Below, piece by piece: positions 1-5,301 of a DNA stretch of 7,810 bases. The notes under the pieces are model-generated. The model did no database searches, was not told the DNA's origin, and saw only the letters and a program-made list of their open reading frames with translations. Every line of letters begins with the position of its first letter. The stretch's first letter is position 1. Source of the stretch: an uncultured Atopostipes sp. Lineage in GTDB: Bacteria; Bacillota; Bacilli; Lactobacillales; Carnobacteriaceae_A. The stretch spans positions 1 to 7,810 of the forward strand of contig CAMYQS010000055.1 in the NCBI GenBank assembly GCA_947296835.1. The letters run 5' to 3'. The translations under genes were made by a program, and so were the position numbers.

Positions 1-600
1 AGCTGGATCTGCAAGGCCTTCTGTTTCTTCATTTTCTGTTACTTCAACACTTGTAATAACGCCACCTTCAACGATAACTTCAACGGATAGTGGACCGTTG
101 TGTCCGTCTACTGTTGCTTCATACGTACCGTCTACAAATACGTTCTCTGATGGTTCGATGACTGTTTCTTCTTCAGTATCTTCTACTGGAGTTTCAGAAG
201 CTTCGCCTGGTTCACCGCTTAATGCGTTGTTAACTGCTGCCATTAAACCTGTTGATGTGAATGTTGCACCGGATACAACTTCAACTTCTGTTGTGTTTCC
301 TGCTACCATTGCTGCTGGAATTTCATCAAATGCTGGATCTGAAATACCATCTGATTCCGTATGGCTTAATACATTTACATCTGTAATTTTGCCGCCATCA
401 ACTGTTACTTCTACGTTAATTGGTCCATTAAAACCATCCGCTGAACCGGCATAAACACCATCTTCAACACTTTCAAGGTCTGCAACATCTGCGTTACCTG
501 ATGATAGTGAGTAGTTTTCAGTCATTAAGAATGTTGTTAACATCATAACGAAGAAACCTGCTACTAATAATTGAATCGTAAATTTAGTTTTTCTTCCCAT
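1..600 (-). CDS. FMN-binding-domain protein with tandem domains, exported/membrane-anchored (partial, 3' end outside window)
   Basis: The frame is open from an ATG at 600 to the window edge: 200 residues with no stop. The N-terminus has basic residues followed by a hydrophobic helix at about 9-27, a signal peptide or membrane anchor. There is no lipobox cysteine, unlike the lipoprotein PplA of Listeria. Two FMN-binding domains (FMN_bind family) follow. The first (about 47-125) contains VVSGATFTS at 108-116; in this family the Thr of SGAT (here T113) receives FMN from the flavin transferase ApbE. The second starts at 157 and is cut off before its own motif. Residues 47-90 and 157-200 align without gaps, with 23 of 44 identical. 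An acidic linker (about 128-153) separates them. An AGAAGGG ribosome site lies at 614-620. The gene starts 33 nt after the flavohemoprotein gene and is surely cotranscribed. Likely role: extracytoplasmic flavin electron carrier that accepts electrons from that reductase. Flavinylation is inferred from the motif; apbE is not in view. Confidence 0.88.
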   Translation of the reverse strand, partial: MGRKTKFTIQLLVAGFFVMMLTTFLMTENYSLSSGNADVADLESVEDGVYAGSADGFNGPINVEVTVDGGKITDVNVLSHTESDGISDPAFDEIPAAMVAGNTTEVEVVSGATFTSTGLMAAVNNALSGEPGEASETPVEDTEEETVIEPSENVFVDGTYEATVDGHNGPLSVEVIVEGGVITSVEVTENEETEGLADPA

Positions 601-633
601 TTTAAGCTTACATCCCTTCTATATTAGAATCAA

Positions 634-1983
634 TTAGAATCCAAAGTCGTCAATATGTCTTTGAGCGTGTGTTACGTTACCGTTGTCTAGAATACGTTTT
701 GCAGCATTAATCATTGGCTCTGGCCCACATACAAAGAATTCTCCGTTTGCGTAATCGCCTGCACCATTTTGCTCTAAGTATTCGTTTGTAATAAATCCAA
801 AGTCGTAACCTTCAACTTCCTCGTTAGAGAAAATAATGTGAACATGGAAATTCGGGTTTGCTTTTTTGATTTCTTCAAGTTCTTCTAGCATAAACATATC
901 TTCTTTGAATGATAATCCCCAAACTAAGTGAATCTCACGTTGTGAACCAATTTGGTGCTCGTGACGTGCAATACTTAGCATCGGTGTTAAACCAATACCA
1001 CCCGCTAGTAAAGTGAATGGTACACTTTCATCTAATTCTTGGATGTGCGGTGGGAACATATCTCCGTATGGCCCTTCTAATGTTGCTGTATCCCCAGGTT
1101 TTACGTTTTCTAATGCTTTCGTCCAGTCTCCAGCTTCCTTAATCATAAATTCGATTGAGTTATTGAAGCGATCTGTGATTGAACTTGATGTTGAGAATGG
1201 GTGACCTTCTTTAGTTATACCATCTGCATCTTTAAAGTGGATCCAGTAGTACTCACCTGGGTTGTATTGTGGAATTGTTCTTCCTTCAGTTGGTTCGAAC
1301 TCTAAAACGTATAATGAAGGTGTTCCTTTATAGATTTTTCCAAGTTTGTATTTTGGTAACATTTGAACTTTAATTTTCCACCATGCGTAGTAACCAAGCA
1401 CGTAAATTGTGTAAACTGACAACAATACCATGAAGAACATGTTGTCACGTAAAAATGGTAAATTAAACAAGTGGAAGAATACAAAAATATCAGAAACAAT
1501 TGCTAAACGGTGTAACCATAAGTTTAATTCACGTGGTTGTTTTTCTTTAAATTTACGTAATGCAGGGTTTGTGTTTACGAACATACCCGATAAAGAGAAA
1601 ATTCCTGTAAACATAACAACTAATAATGCAATCGCTGCTACCCAACCTGTTTGAGATACGATTGACATGTCTGTTACCCATTGGATACCGTTCCATTGGA
1701 TGATCACGTGGATTAATACTAAGATTGTCAACATAACTGACATAACCCCGTGTACTTCAAACATATGTGGCATTCCGAAATGCTTTTCAATAAATCGCGG
1801 ACGTGAACCGATAAATGTAACGGTTAACATACTTGTGTAGGCTAATAGTCCTGCTGAATATGATAATAGCGACCCTACTCTAATTGAGTCCATCGTCATT
1901 AACATTGTTGCTAACAATGATGCAAATGTAACTAACGAGATGATTGGGAATAACCAATCGGCCCAAAACTGTTTATTTTTCAT
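634..1983 (-). CDS. Ferric-reductase-type transmembrane flavohemoprotein with cytosolic FAD/NAD(P)H-binding module
   Basis: The protein has 449 residues. The N-terminal half (about 10-205) has around six membrane helices of the ferric reductase-like type (Fe_reduct). Two histidine pairs sit in helices with the family's heme spacing: H78/H92 (H-X13-H) and H158/H171 (H-X12-H), fitting two stacked b hemes. The C-terminal half is a ferredoxin-NADP reductase-like module: HPFSTSS at 261-267 and GPYG at 304-307 for FAD, LLAGGIGLTPM at 325-335 and FVCGPEPM at 417-424 for NAD(P)H. It should carry electrons from cytosolic NAD(P)H to an acceptor outside the membrane. The next gene, encoding an FMN-binding protein, is the obvious acceptor. 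An upstream in-frame TTG at 2013 would add ten residues, but it precedes the doubled AAAGGAG site, so the ATG at 1983, seven nucleotides after GGAG, was chosen. Natural acceptor (iron, quinone or bound FMN) is not proven by sequence. Confidence 0.92.
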   Translation of the reverse strand: MKNKQFWADWLFPIISLVTFASLLATMLMTMDSIRVGSLLSYSAGLLAYTSMLTVTFIGSRPRFIEKHFGMPHMFEVHGVMSVMLTILVLIHVIIQWNGIQWVTDMSIVSQTGWVAAIALLVVMFTGIFSLSGMFVNTNPALRKFKEKQPRELNLWLHRLAIVSDIFVFFHLFNLPFLRDNMFFMVLLSVYTIYVLGYYAWWKIKVQMLPKYKLGKIYKGTPSLYVLEFEPTEGRTIPQYNPGEYYWIHFKDADGITKEGHPFSTSSSITDRFNNSIEFMIKEAGDWTKALENVKPGDTATLEGPYGDMFPPHIQELDESVPFTLLAGGIGLTPMLSIARHEHQIGSQREIHLVWGLSFKEDMFMLEELEEIKKANPNFHVHIIFSNEEVEGYDFGFITNEYLEQNGAGDYANGEFFVCGPEPMINAAKRILDNGNVTHAQRHIDDFGF

Positions 1984-1990
1984 TTTATTT

Positions 1991-2005
1991 CTCCTTTTCT
2001 CCTTT
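1991..2005 (-). promoter_or_regulatory. Doubled ribosome binding site of the flavohemoprotein gene
   Basis: Read on the minus strand, AAAGGAG (1999-2005) is followed at once by AAAAGGAG (1991-1998). The second copy ends seven nucleotides before the ATG at 1983. Both copies lie downstream of the alternative TTG at 2013, which rules that start out. Confidence 0.75.
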
Positions 2006-2055
2006 AATGTCAATTACCATCTGAAATGATAATATTCAATTCAATAAAAATAATG

Positions 2056-2070
2056 GACAAGTTAATTGTC
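2056..2070. repeat. Short inverted repeat in the leader of the flavohemoprotein operon
   Basis: GACAA and TTGTC are perfect inverted arms around a 5-nt centre (plus strand GACAAGTTAATTGTC). The element lies about 36-50 nt downstream of the predicted transcription start, in a leader of roughly 120 nt. It could be an operator or a weak hairpin. A five-base arm is short enough to arise by chance in AT-rich DNA, and I recognise no regulator consensus. Confidence 0.3.
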
Positions 2071-2112
2071 AGAACTTCTTCATATATTGCATAATGACTC
2101 TATTTACGTAGT

Positions 2113-2141
2113 ATTATACATTTTTGTGCATATATGAACAA
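2113..2141 (-). promoter_or_regulatory. Sigma-A-type promoter for the flavohemoprotein/FMN-binding operon
   Basis: On the minus strand a perfect -10 TATAAT (2113-2118) is preceded by a 17-nt spacer and the -35 TTGTTC (2136-2141). Predicted start is near 2106, giving a leader of about 120 nt before the ATG at 1983. The promoter sits in the 208-nt gap after the EetB-like gene. No terminator hairpin was seen there, so read-through from the upstream gene may add to expression. Confidence 0.6.
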
Positions 2142-2191
2142 GGTTGTTTCATGATTTCAAGCAAATATCCTACCGTTCATTTCAAATCTTC

Positions 2192-2764
2192 TTATTGTTC
2201 GAGGGTCATTTCATACCATGCTTGTGATAAGCGATCTGTTTTCGCTTCTTCACTTTGCATTTTTTTAATGGTTGCAATATTTTGCATCATAAAGTTTCCT
2301 GCTAAACCAACCGCTACTCCCGCAATAATGCCTGCGAAAGATAATACGGGGAGATAGAGCATGACACTCAAGGCTTGCGCAATAAAGCTCGCTACCAATA
2401 ACTGGCCGACGTTGAACAAAATACCACCAGTCGCACTTATGCCGATAAAGCTTACACGTTTGGGTCCTAACTTTCGAACCGCTAACATGCCGAAGAAACT
2501 CAGATATGATCCAGCAAAGCTGTATAGAAATGTCGAAAGCGTTCCACCTAACAATGTAGATAGGAGCAATCGCATGGTAACCACTTTGAAACTATCTTTC
2601 GAAGAAAGCGTAAAGATAGCAACTAAGGTAATCATATTCGAGAGACCAAGTTTCGCACCTGGGGCAAAAGCAAATAGATTTGGAATGAGTCGTTCTAACA
2701 TCGCTATAACTGTTGCTTGTGCAGCTAACAATGCTATATATACAGATTTTTGCGTTTTCGTCAC
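2192..2764 (-). CDS. EetB-like membrane protein (Gx transporter / heptaprenyl diphosphate synthase component I family)
   Basis: The 190-residue protein is hydrophobic, with about five or six membrane helices. The signature is the N-terminal ALLAAQATVIAMLERLIP (11-28) followed by APGAKLGLSNMITL (34-47), typical of the Hpre_diP_synt_I / Gx transporter family, plus a glycine-rich last helix near 145-156. The fold resembles the substrate-binding S component of ECF transporters. Many members are annotated as heptaprenyl diphosphate synthase component I, but one member is EetB of the Listeria extracellular electron transfer locus. The adjacent flavin/heme redox genes favour an EetB-like role, perhaps linked to quinone or prenyl metabolism; this is inference. 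Start is GTG at 2764 with a weak ACAGG site eight nucleotides upstream; an in-frame TGA further upstream leaves no better start. It is transcribed from its own promoter, divergent from the GNAT gene. Confidence 0.82.
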   Translation of the reverse strand: MTKTQKSVYIALLAAQATVIAMLERLIPNLFAFAPGAKLGLSNMITLVAIFTLSSKDSFKVVTMRLLLSTLLGGTLSTFLYSFAGSYLSFFGMLAVRKLGPKRVSFIGISATGGILFNVGQLLVASFIAQALSVMLYLPVLSFAGIIAGVAVGLAGNFMMQNIATIKKMQSEEAKTDRLSQAWYEMTLEQ

Positions 2765-2812
2765 ATCGATAACCTGTCTTTCTTTTTTATGAGACTCTTT
2801 TCACCATCTGTC

Positions 2813-2841
2813 ATTATATCCATTTCACAATGAGATTTCAA
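2813..2841 (-). promoter_or_regulatory. Near-consensus sigma-A promoter for the EetB-like gene
   Basis: On the minus strand, -35 TTGAAA (2836-2841), a 17-nt spacer and a perfect -10 TATAAT (2813-2818) are seen. The predicted start near 2806 leaves about 40 nt before the GTG. The spacer contains TTGTGAA, one half of a Rex-type operator, but the other half is absent. Confidence 0.7.
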
Positions 2842-2852
2842 AGGTTTTTTTC

Positions 2853-2867
2853 ATGATAACGTTTGAC
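2853..2867 (-). promoter_or_regulatory. Possible catabolite-responsive (cre-like) element upstream of the EetB-like promoter
   Basis: The minus-strand sequence GTCAAACGTTATCA fits the CcpA consensus TGNAARCGNWWWCA except for the first two bases. It lies about 12 nt upstream of the -35 box, where CcpA could act on transcription. A similar plus-strand sequence, TGCAAACGTTGTAG (2905-2918), matches the first eight consensus positions but not the end. Both are candidates only. Confidence 0.3.
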
Positions 2868-3066
2868 TTTACAGGATTCACAGCTTTATCAAAGTTTGTG
2901 GAATTGCAAACGTTGTAGGCATAATGTTTTGGTCTTCGTTTCACAAAGTTCTTTTTTAAATCTTTTTTAATTTTTTTAAAAAACTATAGATTTTTGAAGC
3001 ATACCGTGCTATTTTTTAGATGGCTTTATTTTTTATACATTTTACCTTGAGAAAGGATTGAACTTT

Positions 3067-3510
3067 TTGATTCGTCACCTAACGATTGCAGATGCATCTG
3101 CTGTTCATCTGTTAAATACAATGACTGAAATGGGGAGCGCTGATTTAGAGGCTACTGCTTCAACTTTGACTCGAATTTTGCAACATCCTGATCAACATGT
3201 TTTATTCGCTTTTGAAGCGGAAGGGCAAGTGATTGGTTACATTCACGCCCAGCTTTATGAAATGCTTTACAGTCCAAATGTCCTGTTCAACGTGATTGCC
3301 TTAGCGATAGATGAGCGCCATCAAGGAAAAGGCATTGGTAAACAGCTTCTTCATGCTGTTGAGCAAGAAGCGATGGTCCTTGGGATGGACGGTATCCGGA
3401 TCAACTCAGGCAACAACCGCGGACAAGCGCATGTTTTTTATGAAAAATTAGGCTATGTTTCAAATCGCGATCAGAAACGATATGTGAAACTATTTGTGCC
3501 GGTACATTGA
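3067..3510 (+). CDS. GNAT family N-acetyltransferase
   Basis: The protein has 147 residues, normal for a single-domain GNAT enzyme. It carries the acetyl-CoA pyrophosphate-binding loop RHQGKGIG (84-91) after the beta-4 strand VIALAID, and the C-terminal SGNNRGQAHVFYEKLGY (114-130), where the N-x-A-x-x-F/Y-Y-x-K-x-G-Y pattern is typical. It should transfer acetyl from acetyl-CoA to an amino group; the substrate cannot be read from sequence. An upstream TTG at 3058 directly abuts the GAAAGGA ribosome site, so the TTG at 3067, nine nucleotides after it, is preferred; this gives the usual MIRHLTIADA beginning. It is the only plus-strand gene, divergent from the EetB-like gene and convergent with the DJ-1 gene, so it is probably monocistronic. 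It ends in a strong terminator. Confidence 0.9.
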   Translation: MIRHLTIADASAVHLLNTMTEMGSADLEATASTLTRILQHPDQHVLFAFEAEGQVIGYIHAQLYEMLYSPNVLFNVIALAIDERHQGKGIGKQLLHAVEQEAMVLGMDGIRINSGNNRGQAHVFYEKLGYVSNRDQKRYVKLFVPVH

Positions 3511-3516
3511 TAGATG

Positions 3517-3547
3517 AAGCTTCCCTATTCTTTAGGGGAGCTTTTTT
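3517..3547 (+). terminator. Rho-independent terminator of the GNAT gene
   Basis: AAGCTTCCCTA (3517-3527) pairs with TAGGGGAGCTT (3533-3543), giving an 11-bp stem with one G-T wobble and a 5-nt loop, followed by six T's (3542-3547). The U-tract is on the plus strand only. The stem overlaps the end of the convergent DJ-1 gene, whose stop codon is at 3525-3527. Confidence 0.85.
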
Positions 3548-4103
3548 GAATATGTTCGTTTAAGACATTTGTATATTGGATGCTGTCGCTAATTTCATCC
3601 GCATCGCCACCAAGCATCTCGATTAAGGCGAGCGAAAATTCGTATGATGCTCCCGCTCCTCTTGCTGTGATTATATTGCCATCGCGGACCACTATCGCCT
3701 CCGCTTGTCGGTGACCATTCTTAATTTCTGTCTCTGTTCCTGGAAAACTCACATAGTTTTTCCCTGTCAGTAAACCGGCTTTTTCTAATACAATCGGTCC
3801 GGCACAAATTGCGGCGACGTTGTTTCCATTCGCATACGCAAATTTTAAACTATCGATAACAATCTCGTTATTTTTAAGATTATCCGCTCCTGGCTGGCCA
3901 CCCGGTATAACGATGAGATCATATGTCTTCAAGGATGGACTAATTACTTTATCTGCTTTTACGGTGATACCGTGTGAACCGGTGACTTCTTCTTCCAAAC
4001 CCACTAAATCAACATCGAAATTGGCACGTCTTAATAGATCAACTGGAGCTAACGCTTCCATTTCTTCAAAACCTGGTGCTAAAATAACGGCTACTTTTAC
4101 CAT
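3525..4103 (-). CDS. DJ-1/PfpI family protein (YajL/ThiJ-like)
   Basis: The 192-residue protein is a single class I glutamine-amidotransferase-like domain of the DJ-1/PfpI superfamily. The nucleophile-elbow cysteine is C100 in AAICAGP (97-103); the conserved acidic partner is E14 in PGFEEMEA (10-17). Other family marks are VIPGGQPGADNL (65-76), YVSFPGTE (117-124) and TARGAGASYEF (146-156). Members include YajL and human DJ-1, linked to oxidative stress or glyoxal handling; exact activity here is unknown. It is likely cytosolic, with no signal peptide. The ATG at 4103 has AAAGGAG (4113-4119) nine nucleotides upstream. The last six codons and the stop lie in the GNAT terminator. No terminator of its own was found; opposing transcription from GNAT may matter. 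Confidence 0.92.
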   Translation of the reverse strand: MVKVAVILAPGFEEMEALAPVDLLRRANFDVDLVGLEEEVTGSHGITVKADKVISPSLKTYDLIVIPGGQPGADNLKNNEIVIDSLKFAYANGNNVAAICAGPIVLEKAGLLTGKNYVSFPGTETEIKNGHRQAEAIVVRDGNIITARGAGASYEFSLALIEMLGGDADEISDSIQYTNVLNEHIQKSSPKE

Positions 4104-4140
4104 TGAATCGTTCTCCTTTACTGATTATTCATTCCAATTA

Positions 4141-4146
4141 ATTGTA
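4141..4146 (-). promoter_or_regulatory. Extended -10 promoter candidate for the DJ-1 gene
   Basis: The minus strand reads TGTTACAAT, an extended -10 (TGn plus TACAAT). The -35 position 17 nt upstream (TTCAGC) is weak, which an extended -10 can offset. Predicted start is near 4134, about 30 nt before the ATG. It lies between the upstream degV-type terminator and the ribosome site, where a promoter is expected. Confidence 0.5.
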
Positions 4147-4189
4147 ACATGAAGACCTTTACAGCTGAATTCATCTAACTTGAGACGTG

Positions 4190-4225
4190 AAAAAACCTCT
4201 AGTTTCAGAGGGACTAGAGGTTTTT
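4190..4225 (-). terminator. Rho-independent terminator of the DegV family gene
   Basis: On the minus strand AAACCTCTAGT pairs perfectly with ACTAGAGGTTT around a 9-nt loop (4204-4212), followed by six T's (4190-4195). It begins a few bases after the stop at 4231. A T-run is also present on the plus strand (4221-4225), so the hairpin could work in both directions. Confidence 0.9.
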
Positions 4226-4230
4226 GTAAA

Positions 4231-5085
4231 TTAATTTGTATATTCTGGTGTGATGGTATAGCCGAGTATTCCAGGTCCTGTATGTACACCGATAACAGAT
4301 GCCAGGCGCTGAATGATACTATCTTGGTCTGGATAATGTTTCAATAAGCGTACTAAAGCCTCTTCCGCATTTTCTAACACATTACCATGTGCGACGTTTA
4401 TAATGGCTGGATAATTTAAGTTATCAAAATAATCAAAAGCAACGTTCTCTACCTTTTTTATGGCTCTTTTCGATGTACGGACGATTCGTTCGAGCTCAAT
4501 ACCCGCTGCTGAAATCTTTAAAATTGGTTTAATCTGTACAAGGTTCGATAGTTTCCCCGCAATACGCGGCAGACGCCCACTTCGAACAAGGTTATCGAAG
4601 TTGTGGACTGTCACAAACGCAACGGTTCGGGACTTCATCTCCATTAGTCGATTGATAATGACTTCGTGTGACTTCCCTAGATTCACTAATCGTTTCGCTT
4701 CAAGCACTAAGTAGCCGGTTAAAACAGACACCAATTCTGAATCGAATACCGTTATCTTTTCGGGATTCACTTGGTTGGCAGCCATCATGGCTGTTTCTAG
4801 CGTACCCGATAAAGCTTTCGCCGGATGGATACTGATAATTTTATCGTACTGATTCTCTATCTTTTCATATAGTTGAAGAAACTCTCCAATGGCGGGTTGT
4901 GATGTTTTCGGCAGCGTTTTTGATGTTGCCATTTTTTCGTAAAACTCTTCTATTGATAAATCGTAAGCATCCTTATAGGTTTGTTGATCAATTATAATTT
5001 GCATAGGTACAATGTGGATACCAAGCTTCTCTGCTATTTCAGGCGTAAAATTACTGGATGTATCTGCAACAATTCCAATTTTCAT
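4231..5085 (-). CDS. DegV family fatty-acid-binding protein (FakB-type)
   Basis: The protein has 284 residues, the usual DegV family length, and covers both lobes. Seen in order: IVADTSSNF (5-13) at the N-terminus; PKTSQPAIGEF (59-69) and ALSGT (91-95), whose hydroxyl residues in the family hold the fatty acid carboxylate; FDSELVSVLTGY (114-125); NLVRSGRLPRIAG (165-177) with KPILK (186-190); and GVHTGPGILGY (266-276). DegV proteins such as FakB1/FakB2 present a bound fatty acid to the kinase FakA, making acyl-phosphate for phospholipid synthesis; FakA is not in the window. Chain-length preference cannot be told from sequence. The ATG at 5085 follows GGGGAG (5097-5102) by 11 nt. The gene has its own promoter candidate and terminator, so it is probably monocistronic. 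Confidence 0.93.
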   Translation of the reverse strand: MKIGIVADTSSNFTPEIAEKLGIHIVPMQIIIDQQTYKDAYDLSIEEFYEKMATSKTLPKTSQPAIGEFLQLYEKIENQYDKIISIHPAKALSGTLETAMMAANQVNPEKITVFDSELVSVLTGYLVLEAKRLVNLGKSHEVIINRLMEMKSRTVAFVTVHNFDNLVRSGRLPRIAGKLSNLVQIKPILKISAAGIELERIVRTSKRAIKKVENVAFDYFDNLNYPAIINVAHGNVLENAEEALVRLLKHYPDQDSIIQRLASVIGVHTGPGILGYTITPEYTN

Positions 5086-5125
5086 ACAACTGCACTCTCC
5101 CCTGTCCCTTTACTCTCTACAACTC

Positions 5126-5154
5126 ATTTTATCGTATTCGTTCAGACATTTCGA
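5126..5154 (-). promoter_or_regulatory. Promoter candidate for the DegV family gene
   Basis: The minus strand has TCGAAA (5149-5154), a 17-nt spacer and TAAAAT (5126-5131), giving a start near 5119 and a leader of about 34 nt. A perfect TATAAT further upstream (5157-5162) lacks a good -35 but could also serve. Confidence 0.42.
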
Positions 5155-5241
5155 AAATTATACCCTTCAGGTGGTGAAAAAATGGGTCTATATATTTCTT
5201 ACGATAACATTTGGGGGATTTCGATAGTCATCTCCAACATA

Positions 5242-5285
5242 CAAAAATGGTATTACCTACTCATTTGGAGGAGGCAATACCATTT
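5242..5285 (-). terminator. Rho-independent terminator of the DUF4153 gene
   Basis: On the minus strand AAATGGTATTGCCT (5272-5285) pairs with AGGTAATACCATTT (5245-5258) in a 14-bp stem with one G-T wobble and a 13-nt loop, ending in TTTTTGT. It starts 16 nt after the stop at 5302. Confidence 0.85.
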
Positions 5286-5301
5286 CATGTTCATTATTAA
5301 A

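Larger units (their letters stand above)
2765..3066. other. Divergent intergenic region, no gene seen
   Basis: This 302-nt stretch separates the minus-strand EetB-like gene from the plus-strand GNAT gene and has no credible coding frame. It holds the EetB-like promoter (2813-2841), a cre-like sequence (2853-2867), an imperfect hairpin (2876-2904, arms with two single-base bulges around ATC), a second AAACGTT core (2908-2914), and a run of T-tracts at 2952-2957, 2963-2968, 2971-2977 and 2991-2995. The GNAT promoter is not clear: TATACA at 3034-3039 has a poor -35, and TTGTGG (2896-2901) with CATAAT (2920-2925) at an 18-nt spacing is an alternative that would give a leader of about 130 nt. Confidence 0.6.

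Noticed and set aside
98..454. Plus-strand open frame opposite the FMN-binding gene, rich in Ser, Thr and Pro.
   Set aside because: Composition is that of an antisense shadow. The opposite strand encodes clear FMN-binding domains with an export segment.
2022..2040. Possible Fur box upstream of the reductase, because TGATAAT at 2027-2033 matches one half of the consensus.
   Set aside because: The second half does not match and fewer than two thirds of the 19 positions agree, which is expected by chance in AT-rich DNA.
2361..2792. Plus-strand 143-codon open frame opposite the EetB-like gene.
   Set aside because: It is almost fully antisense to a recognisable membrane-protein gene and has no ribosome site or family likeness.
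2876..2904. Hairpin ATTCACAGCTTT / AAAGTTTGTGGAAT that might belong to a small RNA or riboswitch.
   Set aside because: It has two bulges, no following U-tract, and lies upstream of the EetB-like promoter, so that gene's transcript would not contain it. No FMN riboswitch conserved pattern was recognised.
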